Part shown: piece after piece, positions 10,619 through 19,949 of the stretch
Position numbering within the stretch: the stretch's first letter is position 1
Layout of the letters: the number at the start of each line of letters is the position of its first letter
DNA from: Amphibacillus cookii
GTDB lineage: Bacteria; Bacillota; Bacilli; Bacillales; Amphibacillaceae
Direction of reading: 5' to 3'
NCBI RefSeq assembly: GCF_016908375.1
Contig: NZ_JAFBDS010000003.1
Coordinates: 276,973-340,972, forward strand
DNA length: 64,000 bases
Made by a program: the position numbers and the translations under genes
Notes under the pieces: model-generated
The model's input: only the letters and a program-made list of their open reading frames with translations
Database searches by the model: none
Told to the model about the DNA's origin: nothing

Positions 10619-11254
10619 CTATTTTTTAGGCTCTTCAGGCACTTGTTTAAAGATAATTTTAAAAATAGGGAAAAACACCCAAAATGAAATTGCACTATTA
10701 ATAATCATCGTTATCACATCTGCTACCGTTTCTCCAAAGCTACCCCAATCCAACGTGTCCATAAAAAAGTTGTAGACAGGTGTTTGATAGAATCCTAAGG
10801 CAATTGCCGCAACGATGGTAATAATGATGTAAGCGAAAAAATACCAAAATGCTGCCTTCCAGATACTACTGTTTGATTTAAACGTTATACTTCTCTGTGC
10901 GAAGAAGTTAATGATCTGTGCAACCGCAATACTAATTTGTACCGCTAGAAAAAAGGCGAGACCTCCGCCACCACCTTCAGAAATAGGACCGGCAGGAAAG
11001 TCAAAGATATAATATGGATTTCCATCAATATTTGTACCCATCTGCCAAATTTGAAAATTTGTGCTCACTAATGCCGTTTGAGCAAAAATATTTCTAAAAA
11101 CAGGCATCAATACCAATTGAAGTACGGTGACTCCATTACTCAGCATAAAAAACACAAAAAACTGTGCACTATTCGGGTATTTCTCTTTCATATTATTCCA
11201 AAAATTAGCTATCCCTGAAGAGGAATGAATTTTCTCCATACTATCTCTTTTCAT
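10619..11254 (-). CDS. GtrA-like polytopic membrane protein
   Basis: Small membrane protein with four or five hydrophobic segments. The pattern QFFVFFMLSNGVTVLQLVLM near the start, the INFFAQRSITFKSN loop and the closing aromatic helix are those of the GtrA family, proposed to flip polyprenyl-phosphate sugars. It is longer (211 residues) than the usual 120-150, with an inserted extracytoplasmic loop holding a GGGGG run (about 93-97). The ATG overlaps the stop of the preceding GH3 gene (ATGA), with GGAGAGG 4 nt upstream, so translation is coupled. Its pairing with the downstream GT2 supports a role in surface glycosylation. Confidence 0.7.
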   Translation of the reverse strand: MKRDSMEKIHSSSGIANFWNNMKEKYPNSAQFFVFFMLSNGVTVLQLVLMPVFRNIFAQTALVSTNFQIWQMGTNIDGNPYYIFDFPAGPISEGGGGGLAFFLAVQISIAVAQIINFFAQRSITFKSNSSIWKAAFWYFFAYIIITIVAAIALGFYQTPVYNFFMDTLDWGSFGETVADVITMIINSAISFWVFFPIFKIIFKQVPEEPKK

Positions 11255-13713
11255 AATACCTCTCCTTCCCCAGTTTTTGAAGTGCTAAATTCACCCTTAT
11301 CCTTATTTAATTTTACCAACTTTTTTCTTTCTCTTAACACATGTCGCACACCTTTAAAGAAATGTCCATTTACAATCATCAGAACACCGTCAACCATCGG
11401 CATATTGATTACACCACCTGTCATTCGTGCATAACCACGAAATGGCATATGATAGACAGACATCATAATCAAGTTTGCTGTATCTCTTTTTCCTAACTTC
11501 CATAATAATTTATGAGAAAATTTAATCAGTCTAAATACAAATCGAGCAAACCGCCCCTTCGCATATTGACATTGCGCAATGGTATCGTTATAGTCAAGTG
11601 GCTTGGTCCTATCCCATTTAGGATTTGGCACCTTATGGCCAAGTAGTGCCTCAAACTCTTCAACACTAACTTGATTTGCTTTACCAGAATAATAGGTAGG
11701 CAGCGTATCTTTATTATAAGGAAGTGGCGCTTCGGTTCCTTCCACAAAAATAGTATCTTCTAACCGAATATCATCACTTGCTGCACCAATCATAATTTTA
11801 TAATCAGCTGATTCGATCTCCCATTGGTTGGTTTTCACATTAAAATATCGAAACGTCTTATCATCAAATCGTATAGTTACTTTTTTTGTTTCACCAGCAT
11901 TTAAGGCGACTTTTGTAAAGCCTTTTAATTCTTTTTCCGGCCTAAAGATCGCTCTCGACTGACAGCCCACATATAATTGAACCACTTCTTTACCGGCCAC
12001 TTTACCTGTATTCGTAATGTTAAGGGTAACGCCGTCTTTAGACAGTTGCATATCTGAATACGCAAACGTTGTATAACTTAAACCATAACCGAACGGGAAA
12101 AGAACATCAACATCATCAGCTCTATCATAATAACGATAACCAATATATGGACCTTCCCTGTACTCCACACTGACTTCTTTACCAGGGAATTGATGATAGG
12201 CTGGCGTATCTTCATATTGAAGGGGATAAGTTTCCGCTAGCTTCCCTGAAGGATTGACTGCCCCTGTAATGATTCTTTGAACAGCTTTTGCCCCTGCCTG
12301 ACCACTTAAATAGGCATGGACTAATCCTTTTACCTTAGTAATCCATGGCATTTCTACTGCTGCACCACAGGAAAGAACAACAACAATGTTTGAATTCACC
12401 TCATACAAAGCATCCAATAATTCGATCTGATTCGCAGGAATTTCCATACTTTGGCGATCTAAGCCTTCTGCCTCTGTCACTTCATCCAAACCGATATACA
12501 ATAGCACAACATCAGCTTGTTTTGCTAATGCACAGGCTTTATTTATTTTTCTTGCACTTCGCTTTCCATAGCGATCAAATCCTTGCTCATAACCAATACT
12601 ATTTAGTTCAGGTTCTTCTAACAAATCTAACGGATGATCTAAAAACGTTGGATTAACAATTGACGAACCTGCCCCTTGGTATCTTGTTTCTTTGGCAAAA
12701 TCACCTATGATAGCGACTTTTTTATCCTGCTGAAGCGGGAGAATATTTGCTTCGTTTTTCAAAAGAATAATCGACTCTTCTGCGACAAGTTGTGCCATCT
12801 GATGATGTGCTGTTTTATCAACCATTTTGGGTTCTTGGTTAAATGCTTCCTCTGTTGTGAAAATTAAGTCTAGTAACCGATCAACACATTGATCTAATAC
12901 GTCTTCTTTTATTTTCCCACGCTCAATAGCTGTGACGATTTCTTGATTGGTTTCACCAGCAGCTGTAGGCATTTCTAACTCATTCCCTGCAATTAAACCA
13001 GCAACCCGATCGTTACTTCCACCCCAGTCTGTAACAACAACCCCATCGTAATGCCACTCGTCACGCAAAATCTCTTTCATTAAATGAAGATTTTCGTTCG
13101 TATATTCACCGTTCAACATATTATAAGCTGACATAACAGCCTTTGTTTCACCCTCTTTAACAGCAATTTCAAATGCCGTTAAATAAATTTCCCTAAGGGT
13201 TCTTTCATCGACAATGGTATCAATCGACATCCGCCGTTCTTCTTGGTTGTTGACTGCAAAATGTTTGACACAAGCCGATATGCCTTGTGATTGGATCCCT
13301 TTAATCATTCCAGCCGCTAGTTTTCCAGCCAAATACGGATCCTCACTAAAATATTCAAAATTACGCCCCGCTAATGGACTTCTCTTCATGTTAATTCCTG
13401 GCCCTAATAGCACATTAACTTTTTGATCAACAGCCTCTTTTCCTAGGTGAACACCCATCTGCATGGCAAGCTTCTCATTCCAACTATTCGCTACCGTTGC
13501 AGCTGTTGGAAAACAAGTTGCCGGGATACTTTCATTAAGGCCTAAGTGATCCGCCGCTTCTGCCTGCTTTCGAATACCATGTGGACCATCGGCTAGAAAA
13601 ATACTTGGAATCCCCAATCTTTCTATGTCCATCGTTTGCCAAAAATCTTTCCCGGACATCAAAGAGGCTTTTTCTTCTCGCGTCATCTCGCTAATTATAT
13701 CTCTGTATTTCAT
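11251..13713 (-). CDS. GH3 beta-glucosidase with C-terminal extension
   Basis: Cytoplasmic glycosidase (no signal peptide) of family GH3 in the normal domain order. The TIM barrel includes ADGPHGIRK, LLGPGINMKRSPLAGRNFEYFSED, KHFAVNNQE and the nucleophile Asp229 in VVVTDWGGSND. The alpha/beta sandwich runs about 300-520 and an Fn3-like domain about 590-660. The roughly 130 residues after Fn3 include a basic-hydrophobic tail seen in some clostridial and Bacillaceae GH3 enzymes. I start at the second ATG (13713) because AAGAGGG overlaps the first. A perfect hairpin (13738-13762) stands 25 nt before the start. First gene of an apparent operon with GtrA-like and GT2 genes, an unusual partnership. 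Confidence 0.9.
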   Translation of the reverse strand: MKYRDIISEMTREEKASLMSGKDFWQTMDIERLGIPSIFLADGPHGIRKQAEAADHLGLNESIPATCFPTAATVANSWNEKLAMQMGVHLGKEAVDQKVNVLLGPGINMKRSPLAGRNFEYFSEDPYLAGKLAAGMIKGIQSQGISACVKHFAVNNQEERRMSIDTIVDERTLREIYLTAFEIAVKEGETKAVMSAYNMLNGEYTNENLHLMKEILRDEWHYDGVVVTDWGGSNDRVAGLIAGNELEMPTAAGETNQEIVTAIERGKIKEDVLDQCVDRLLDLIFTTEEAFNQEPKMVDKTAHHQMAQLVAEESIILLKNEANILPLQQDKKVAIIGDFAKETRYQGAGSSIVNPTFLDHPLDLLEEPELNSIGYEQGFDRYGKRSARKINKACALAKQADVVLLYIGLDEVTEAEGLDRQSMEIPANQIELLDALYEVNSNIVVVLSCGAAVEMPWITKVKGLVHAYLSGQAGAKAVQRIITGAVNPSGKLAETYPLQYEDTPAYHQFPGKEVSVEYREGPYIGYRYYDRADDVDVLFPFGYGLSYTTFAYSDMQLSKDGVTLNITNTGKVAGKEVVQLYVGCQSRAIFRPEKELKGFTKVALNAGETKKVTIRFDDKTFRYFNVKTNQWEIESADYKIMIGAASDDIRLEDTIFVEGTEAPLPYNKDTLPTYYSGKANQVSVEEFEALLGHKVPNPKWDRTKPLDYNDTIAQCQYAKGRFARFVFRLIKFSHKLLWKLGKRDTANLIMMSVYHMPFRGYARMTGGVINMPMVDGVLMIVNGHFFKGVRHVLRERKKLVKLNKDKGEFSTSKTGEGEVL

Positions 13714-13737
13714 AGACATCCCTCTTTTTTAGAAATT

Positions 13738-13762
13738 GGTGGCACGATGATTAAGTGCCACC
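13738..13762 (-). other. Perfect hairpin in the leader of the GH3 operon
   Basis: GGTGGCAC (13738-13745) pairs with GTGCCACC (13755-13762) around a 9-nt loop, 25 nt upstream of the GH3 start. On the minus strand it is followed by AATTTCTAAAAAAGAGGG. It may be a weak terminator after repeat B, an operator, or a leader structure. Confidence 0.55.
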
Positions 13763-13795
13763 AAACTCGTTTTTACTTTTGCTACACATTCGAAC

Positions 13796-14020
13796 CTTCA
13801 ATCAGTGGGCGGAGGGCTACAGGATGTAGGTTATGCAGACGTGGCCACAGGACGTGGCGGTCTTAGTCTGTAATCCTTCTTAAAGATGTGGTGATTTTAG
13901 CCTACGATCTTACCCGTCCACTGATGGTTAGTTGAGATATTAGCGTCCGTTATCACCCAACTCAATCGATTAACCTATTTTGAGGTGGGTAGTTGACAGA
14001 CGATTATCTGTGATAAACTT
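13796..14020 (+). repeat. Dispersed intergenic repeat, copy B
   Basis: The most complete copy. It starts CCTTCAATCAGTGGGCGGAGG, carries GGACGTGGCGGTCTTAGTCTGT, then TTAGCGTCCGTTATCACCCA, CAATCGATTAACC, TATTTTGAGGTGGGTAGTT and ends GACGATTATCTGTGATAAAC. The 3' half is internally complementary (TTATCACCCAACT against GGTGGGTAGTT, and GTGATAA). It fills the gap between the two GH3 genes; no frame of note. Confidence 0.8.
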
Positions 14021-14060
14021 CAAATTCGAGTTGTTGCAATATTTTACCTAGATAACACCT

Positions 14061-16943
14061 TTAAATCGTTGACGCATTCACTTCAACATTGCCAGCCTTA
14101 TTTCTCTTACGAAAGATAAAGTAAAACCCAGCAACTATACCTAACACGAGAAGAATATCAACAACAATCGTAACCTTTATCCAGGTTGGCATGACACTAC
14201 TCATAATGTTCTCCATACCATTACTATTAGCTACCGTATATAAGATGTTCTTAGAGGCATCTCGCATTGCCCATAACGTATCATTACTTTCTGTATTTAC
14301 TTCAGGTGCCCCATGAGGCGCTGCACCCGTTAAATAAAGGTCATTGCCATTACGAATCCCTAAGTCATAGATCATATATGGATAGGAATTGATCATGTAG
14401 AAGTCAGTGATGACCATACCAGTGAAGCCCCATTCATTACGGAGCACTTCATTTAAAAGACCTGAACTTGCACCAGCCCATGTATGTCCGATGCTATTAA
14501 AGGATGACATGACACCAGCTGCTTCACCTTCTTTAACGGCAATTTCAAATGGTTTTAAATAGTTTTCACGAATGGTTTGCTCATTAGCCCATGTCAAAAC
14601 ACCAAGTGTCCGATTTGTTTCTTGGTCGTTTAATGCATAGTGTTTGATATATACATAGCCGCCATGGCTTTGAAATCCATTTGTAACAGCGGCACCCATT
14701 TTTCCTGATAAGAAAGCATCTTCAGAATAATATTCAAAGTTTCTACCAGAAAACGCTGTGCGATGAATGTTAACACCAGGGGCATACCAGCCAGTTACAC
14801 CATATGCAACTGCTTCAGCAGCAACATGCGAACCCATTGCTTCTGCAAGTTCTAGATTCCATGTCGAAGCAATCATCACTTCAGTTGGAAATGCAATACC
14901 AGATTGTCCTTCAGCAGCCATATTCATATTATTAATGGCAGCAGGGCCGTCATAATCAAGGGTGGCTGGTTTCCCTACAGAATTAATTTCTACAGTCCTG
15001 TAACCACCCAGTGTCGTTAAATCCACGAGATCTTCGACTGTAAGTTGGTCGAGTAGCTCTTCCCAAGATGCATCATTATAATCAACACCAATGTAATCGT
15101 TAAGATCTTTGTTATTATTAGCACCAGTTACTGGTGCTTCATCATACGTCTCAGCAGGTACATCATATCTCATACTATTAATTGTGTTAACAAATTCAGC
15201 GCCAATTAATTTACCTTCTACTTCCTTAGTACCTTCATCAGTAGTTACTGTATACGTTTCAGTTGTATCAATTTCTTCTAAATTTTCGAATCCATTAGCT
15301 CTTGATAAATACGTTGTAAGGCTTCCTTCACCAGTAACCAGATCATCAAATTGATTGACTGGAATTTGTTCATCTGTAGAGCGTCCATCTTCAAAAACGA
15401 CTAGCGAAAGGTTTTCCGAGCCGATATCAGCAATTTTTTCGTGAGAATTATGCATTAAATAAAGTTCATATTGTCCTGCTTCGAGCACATATGCACCGGA
15501 TTCACTGTAAACTTTATCATAATCAAAAGCAGCCATATCTTCTATTTCAAAAGTAATGGTAACGGTTTCGGAATTACCCGGTTCAATGATATCTGTTTTG
15601 TCAAAAGCGGCTAAGTCTACCGCTGACCGTTCAATATTTCCGGTGTATGGTGCGGAGAAGTATATTTGCACGACTTCTTTACCCGCTACTGATCCTGTAT
15701 TGGTTACGTTTACATCAAACGAGATCGTTTCTTCTCCCCAACTCAAACTGTCCGGAACAACTTCTTGTTCAAAGCTTGTGTAACTCAATCCATAGCCGAA
15801 TGGATATATTACTTTTTCATCATAGTCGAGTGCACCTTCAATTGCCGCTGTTTCATAATATCGATAGCCTAAATAGATACCTTCTACATAATCTATATAC
15901 TTTAACGGTACACCCTCAGCATCAACGGCTTGGGAGTATGTCTCATCACCGTTATCAAGGACATAGTCAAGGTCTCCATAACTTCTCATGGCAGGTGCAT
16001 CCAAAAGATCTGTGGCGAATACGTTTACGGTTCTTCCAGAAGGATTAACATCACCAGCAATGATTTTTCCTAGAGATGCAAATCCATTTTGTCCCGGACC
16101 AGCAACATTGATGACACTCTTAATTTGGCTATAGTCTTGAACCCAACCTAGTTCAAATGTATTTGAAACGTTGACAACTAAAACAACTTTGTCAAAGTTT
16201 TCTGTAACAGCATCAATCATCCCTTGTTCTCTATTTGTTAATTCGAGGTAATGCTTGTTTGCATCCAGATCGTCTTCGTGTCCAAACTTTTGTCCTGCTC
16301 CACTAAATCCTTCTGTAGGATCAAATGTATCTGGACCATCCATGCTTCTTGGTAAATCGGCCCCCTCACCACCGGAGCGAGCGATGAAAATAACAGCGGT
16401 ATCTGAGAATTCCTTTGCTTGTTCCATTCTTTCTGTTGTATAGAATTCTTCAGGCTTTGGTTCTGGAATCGACCAGTCTTGCCCATCCATCATTACAAGC
16501 GGTCTTTCTATACCCGTATCTACATAATCATTGTATAATTGCTCATTTATGACTAAACCAGCAGCTTCAAAGCCGGCCCTTGGGGTAACAGCAGAAGATG
16601 CATCAGATTCTCCTGATCCAGTCCCACCATATATAGGATTAGTAAAGCTCCACCCAAAAACATTCACCTTTACATCGTTATCATTTGTCGCATCAACCGG
16701 TAAAAAATCTTCATTATTTTGTAAAAGGATGATACCTTCATCGGCAATTAATTCAACAACTTCTGTTGAATTATTACGTGCCTCAACCGCTTCTGGACTC
16801 TCTAAATCGATCTCAGAGAAATATGCTGTAATAACATCAGAATAATAATATAACGCGATGTTCGCTGCAACTCCTAGGATTAATAAAAGTGATAGTAAAG
16901 AACTCATTATAATACGAAATTTTTTCTTGCTTTTACCTGACAT
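14061..16943 (-). CDS. Membrane-anchored GH3 glycosidase with permuted domain order
   Basis: A 960-residue GH3 enzyme whose domains are in reversed order. A transmembrane segment (about 9-32) is followed by the alpha/beta sandwich (about 60-360, with YPFGYGLSYTSFE) and an Fn3-like domain (about 390-480). Only then comes the TIM barrel (about 610-880), with LDYDGPAAI, WYAPGVNIHRTAFSGRNFEYYSED, KHYALNDQETN and the nucleophile Asp847 in MVITDFYMINS. A second membrane helix (about 918-942) and a basic tail close the chain. Both ends would be membrane-inserted with the catalytic part outside. Permuted GH3 enzymes are known from Ruminococcus albus and Butyrivibrio. AGGAGG precedes the ATG. It lies between a LytTR two-component pair and a second GH3 gene. 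Confidence 0.88.
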   Translation of the reverse strand: MSGKSKKKFRIIMSSLLSLLLILGVAANIALYYYSDVITAYFSEIDLESPEAVEARNNSTEVVELIADEGIILLQNNEDFLPVDATNDNDVKVNVFGWSFTNPIYGGTGSGESDASSAVTPRAGFEAAGLVINEQLYNDYVDTGIERPLVMMDGQDWSIPEPKPEEFYTTERMEQAKEFSDTAVIFIARSGGEGADLPRSMDGPDTFDPTEGFSGAGQKFGHEDDLDANKHYLELTNREQGMIDAVTENFDKVVLVVNVSNTFELGWVQDYSQIKSVINVAGPGQNGFASLGKIIAGDVNPSGRTVNVFATDLLDAPAMRSYGDLDYVLDNGDETYSQAVDAEGVPLKYIDYVEGIYLGYRYYETAAIEGALDYDEKVIYPFGYGLSYTSFEQEVVPDSLSWGEETISFDVNVTNTGSVAGKEVVQIYFSAPYTGNIERSAVDLAAFDKTDIIEPGNSETVTITFEIEDMAAFDYDKVYSESGAYVLEAGQYELYLMHNSHEKIADIGSENLSLVVFEDGRSTDEQIPVNQFDDLVTGEGSLTTYLSRANGFENLEEIDTTETYTVTTDEGTKEVEGKLIGAEFVNTINSMRYDVPAETYDEAPVTGANNNKDLNDYIGVDYNDASWEELLDQLTVEDLVDLTTLGGYRTVEINSVGKPATLDYDGPAAINNMNMAAEGQSGIAFPTEVMIASTWNLELAEAMGSHVAAEAVAYGVTGWYAPGVNIHRTAFSGRNFEYYSEDAFLSGKMGAAVTNGFQSHGGYVYIKHYALNDQETNRTLGVLTWANEQTIRENYLKPFEIAVKEGEAAGVMSSFNSIGHTWAGASSGLLNEVLRNEWGFTGMVITDFYMINSYPYMIYDLGIRNGNDLYLTGAAPHGAPEVNTESNDTLWAMRDASKNILYTVANSNGMENIMSSVMPTWIKVTIVVDILLVLGIVAGFYFIFRKRNKAGNVEVNASTI

Positions 16944-17384
16944 TTTTCTACCTCCTAATAATCATTTTAGTGATTGCTTAATGCCTTTACTCCCTTTTTA
17001 AAGTGAGTAAAAACTTCAGGGGAAATTTAAAGAAAGCATTCAACTTACCTTTATCATCGCTACATACTCATTCTTTTTGTAAAGGCATTCATTTTTTTAG
17101 ATCCTTTCTTTTCCCCATATATAATAAAAACTTAACATGGTATTCTCACACTTATATTCAGCTTACATAAATGGTAGGTTTTTTTGCATGAACAGTAAAA
17201 CCCCCTAACTTATTAGGTAAGTGAGTTAGCCATTAAATGCTTCACTTTAGTCTGATCCGTTCTGTAAAAACAAGTGCACTAAAATAATCCGAAACGCATT
17301 TCCATTCTAACTAGGAGAATGTAAACACGCATTCGGATTACTTAGCAAGACAGCTGTAGTCTGTTTACTTTGTTTATTCATTTT
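16944..17384 (-). promoter_or_regulatory. Leader region of the permuted GH3 gene, with upstream terminator
   Basis: Non-coding, AT-rich. On the minus strand it begins with the two-component terminator (17281-17342), then a short CCTAA/TTAGG hairpin followed by GGGGTTTT (about 17206-17220). No convincing -35/-10 pair could be picked. A LytTR-type direct repeat might be expected given the adjacent regulator, but I could not define one with confidence. Confidence 0.35.
17281..17342 (-). terminator. Terminator of the LytTR two-component operon
   Basis: On the minus strand TAATCCGAATGCG...CATTCT pairs with AGAATG...GCGTTTCGGATTA over about 20 bp with small bulges, followed by TTTTAG. It separates the sensor kinase from the downstream permuted GH3 gene, so the latter probably has its own promoter. 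Confidence 0.75.
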
Positions 17385-18698
17385 CTAGCTAACTTTATTG
17401 GCGGGAATCAACACTTTCAACTCAAACCAATTATTTTCTTGATTTACATTGACCACACCATCGTACTTCTGTACAGTATAGCGGATACTCTTTAACCCAT
17501 AGCCATGGCTATAAGTATCATTCTTTGTGGTTGGTGGTAAACCTCCCTCTAATGTAAGACCATCTCCTTCAAAGTAATTCTCAAATCGAATCATCAAAAA
17601 CCCTTTTTGGGCAAAAACAGAAACATGAATTAATCTTTTTTCTTCATCTACTTGCTTCTCATATTCAATGGCATTGTCCAGTGCATTACCAAAAATCGTA
17701 CATATGTCCATCACATCCATATCATTTAGCAACGTGCCATCAGCTACGCATGTTAACGTAATGTTATGGTTCATACAATACATATTTTTACTTGCAAGCA
17801 ATGTATCTAACACCTGATTTCCTGTCTTATTCTGTGCTTCAAAAGCTTTGATCTCTTCTTCCATCTTTGTTAAAAAGGCATGCCTTTTCTTCGGATCCTC
17901 TTCAGCCCTTAGCGCAATAATTTGATGCTTTAAATCATGATATTTATAATTGATAATTTCAATACTCTCTTTTGATTGCTGATATTGCACATATTGATTT
18001 TTAAGGATGTTTTGAACCGCTTCTAATTCATGTTTTATTCTTATGTCGTTGATCTGTATATGGTAGGCATATAAGATAGCAAAACCACCCAAATCGACTA
18101 AGGTGCGAATATTAAGAATCTCTTGGGCATACTGACCACTAAACGGGGTTCGAGACGTGATAAAGCTTAAATTACTAATTCCGAAGACAGCAACACCTGT
18201 AATAACTGTTGCCCATAGTTCACGCTTTCGAATATTTAATTTCCCATCATCAGGTATATATCTTTTTTCGAGTAACCAGATTAATGAAAAAACACCGCCA
18301 TACATAACCACTAATAATAAAACCTCAAGTAACTGAACACCCTGCTCCCCATATCCCAAATAAAATTGCACTTGCCAATGCAATGAAGCCACTAATTCTG
18401 CAGCAACAAATGCCTTGACCGTAAAATAACCTGCCTCAGTCGCCGTAATATGACAACTTATATAAATGAATAAAAACATCATTCCAATAGCTACAAGCAT
18501 ACTAGGAATCCAAAAACCAATAGGTAAGTCTCTTGTTACCACTAAAAAAACAGATTGCAGACAAAGTGCGAGTCCCGAGACAGCAACAAGTCTCCAACCT
18601 GTTAAATACTTCTTTAGTATCGAGATATAAACCAAACAAGCTAACCATTCCGCCAAGGCAGTATATAGCCTTGGAATATCAGGAAACACATCTGTCAT
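17385..18698 (-). CDS. GHKL-type sensor histidine kinase (AgrC/HPK10 class)
   Basis: Membrane sensor partnered with the LytTR regulator upstream. About six membrane segments fill residues 1-205. A dimerisation/phosphoacceptor segment carries YKYHDLKHQI, and the GHKL ATPase has the N-box NALDNAIE and the G-box SHGYGLKSIR. This is the HPK10 arrangement used for peptide quorum sensing and also for other stimuli. I start at ATG 18698, which overlaps the regulator stop (ATGA) with GAGAGGTG just upstream; an earlier in-frame start is inside the regulator gene. No obvious AgrD-like peptide gene lies next to it, so the ligand is unknown. Confidence 0.88.
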   Translation of the reverse strand: MTDVFPDIPRLYTALAEWLACLVYISILKKYLTGWRLVAVSGLALCLQSVFLVVTRDLPIGFWIPSMLVAIGMMFLFIYISCHITATEAGYFTVKAFVAAELVASLHWQVQFYLGYGEQGVQLLEVLLLVVMYGGVFSLIWLLEKRYIPDDGKLNIRKRELWATVITGVAVFGISNLSFITSRTPFSGQYAQEILNIRTLVDLGGFAILYAYHIQINDIRIKHELEAVQNILKNQYVQYQQSKESIEIINYKYHDLKHQIIALRAEEDPKKRHAFLTKMEEEIKAFEAQNKTGNQVLDTLLASKNMYCMNHNITLTCVADGTLLNDMDVMDICTIFGNALDNAIEYEKQVDEEKRLIHVSVFAQKGFLMIRFENYFEGDGLTLEGGLPPTTKNDTYSHGYGLKSIRYTVQKYDGVVNVNQENNWFELKVLIPANKVS

Positions 18699-19405
18699 TT
18701 TAACACCTCTCCCCAATGGTTAGAGACCGCTTCCATAAATGCTTTTCTTCTATTTCGACTGACAGGAATCTCTTCACCATTCACAATCGCACAGCTATCA
18801 TTGACACCATCAACATGTTCTAAATTAATCAAAAAACCTTTATGTCCACGAAAGAAAGGCAGATCAGACAGTTCCTTCTCTAACTCTTTCATCGTCCCAA
18901 TCGTCGTTAACGCTCCCTCTTTTGTAAAAAAAACAAGCTTATGCTTCTGACTTTCAACATAATAAATTTCTGAAATATTTAGGCGCCTTACACCACCCTT
19001 TATCCTAATCGTAACAAATCTAGCTTCTCTTTTTTTCATACGATTAATGGCGCGTTTCAACCGTTCTGAAAACGAAAAATATGAGATCGGTTTCAACACG
19101 TAATCTAGTGCATCAACGGCATAGCCTTTAATCGCATACTGCGTCATATTGGTTATAAAAATAATTACCACTTCTGAATCTATTTTTCTTATTTCTTCAG
19201 CTGTAGACATCCCGTCCATCAAAGGCATCTGTATATCCATTAAAATAAGATCAAATTGAGCTTTATAATGATTAATAAATGCATCACCATCTGAAAACGT
19301 CTCTATGTCAATCGATTCTTCCCTTTCCTGTTCAAATCGTTCAATATATTCAATCAACTGTTTTTGATAATTAATTTCATCTTCCACAACTGCAACGCGC
19401 ATCAT
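18695..19405 (-). CDS. LytTR-family response regulator
   Basis: Receiver domain (residues 1-115) with VAVVEDE acidic pocket, phospho-acceptor Asp in LILMDIQMPLMDG (about residue 52) and KPIS switch Lys. It is followed by a LytTR DNA-binding domain (about 135-236) with IYYVESQKHKLVFFT, FFRGHKGFLINLEHV and IPVSRNRRK. The start is ATG 19405, where GGAGG lies 8 nt upstream; 25 codons further up are open but have no ribosome binding site. Length of 236 is typical. It is translationally coupled to the kinase. The nearest plausible targets are the membrane GH3 gene and the GH3-GtrA-GT2 operon downstream; that is inference from position. Confidence 0.9.
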   Translation of the reverse strand: MMRVAVVEDEINYQKQLIEYIERFEQEREESIDIETFSDGDAFINHYKAQFDLILMDIQMPLMDGMSTAEEIRKIDSEVVIIFITNMTQYAIKGYAVDALDYVLKPISYFSFSERLKRAINRMKKREARFVTIRIKGGVRRLNISEIYYVESQKHKLVFFTKEGALTTIGTMKELEKELSDLPFFRGHKGFLINLEHVDGVNDSCAIVNGEEIPVSRNRRKAFMEAVSNHWGEVLK

Positions 19406-19949
19406 AAAAAAAGCCTCCTTTTGAAGCATTCTTAAGCTTCTTTTGTCATTAATTGTAACACGCGCACGTCTATTTCTCACGATGGATTTTCATCATAATA
19501 TTTAAATGATAGCATTCAAATAAAGGTTCTATCAACTAGAATAACTTGCTTGTCCATAACACATCTTACCATTTGACAGTGTGACTTCCCACTTATTTCT
19601 CACCTATCAATCACTGATCTGATTATATTTTAATGATCAATCGTATTGCCAAACCTTTATTATTGTGAAAAAATTAAAAACGTGAGTCAATTTCATAATG
19701 CATATTTACACAGAAATCCACGAACATTAAAATTGACTGTTGGATTTTTGAACGTATTTCCCTGTAAGTAAACACATGTAAAAGAATCCATTAACGGGTG
19801 GCGTGTCGCATTGCAGAATGCTTAACGATGAGTAGGCTCATCCCTTCCTTTATTTGTATGAGCGTAGGTTGAAAGATTAAAACCTTTAAATATGTCTTAG
19901 GATTATCCATTGACAGCGCAGACACCTAATTAGACCTACATAATTGAGT
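19406..19949. other. Long AT-rich intergenic stretch without recognisable genes
   Basis: No frame with a ribosome binding site was found on either strand. It must hold the promoter of the LytTR operon. A short stem GATGAG/CTCATC lies near 19827-19842. CATTAACGGGTGGCGTGT near 19792 faintly resembles the start of the dispersed repeat family. Confidence 0.4.

Noticed and set aside
15109..15354. Open plus-strand frames of 60-130 codons within the permuted GH3 gene
   Set aside because: They are antisense to a strongly supported coding region, lack ribosome binding sites and have no recognisable domains.
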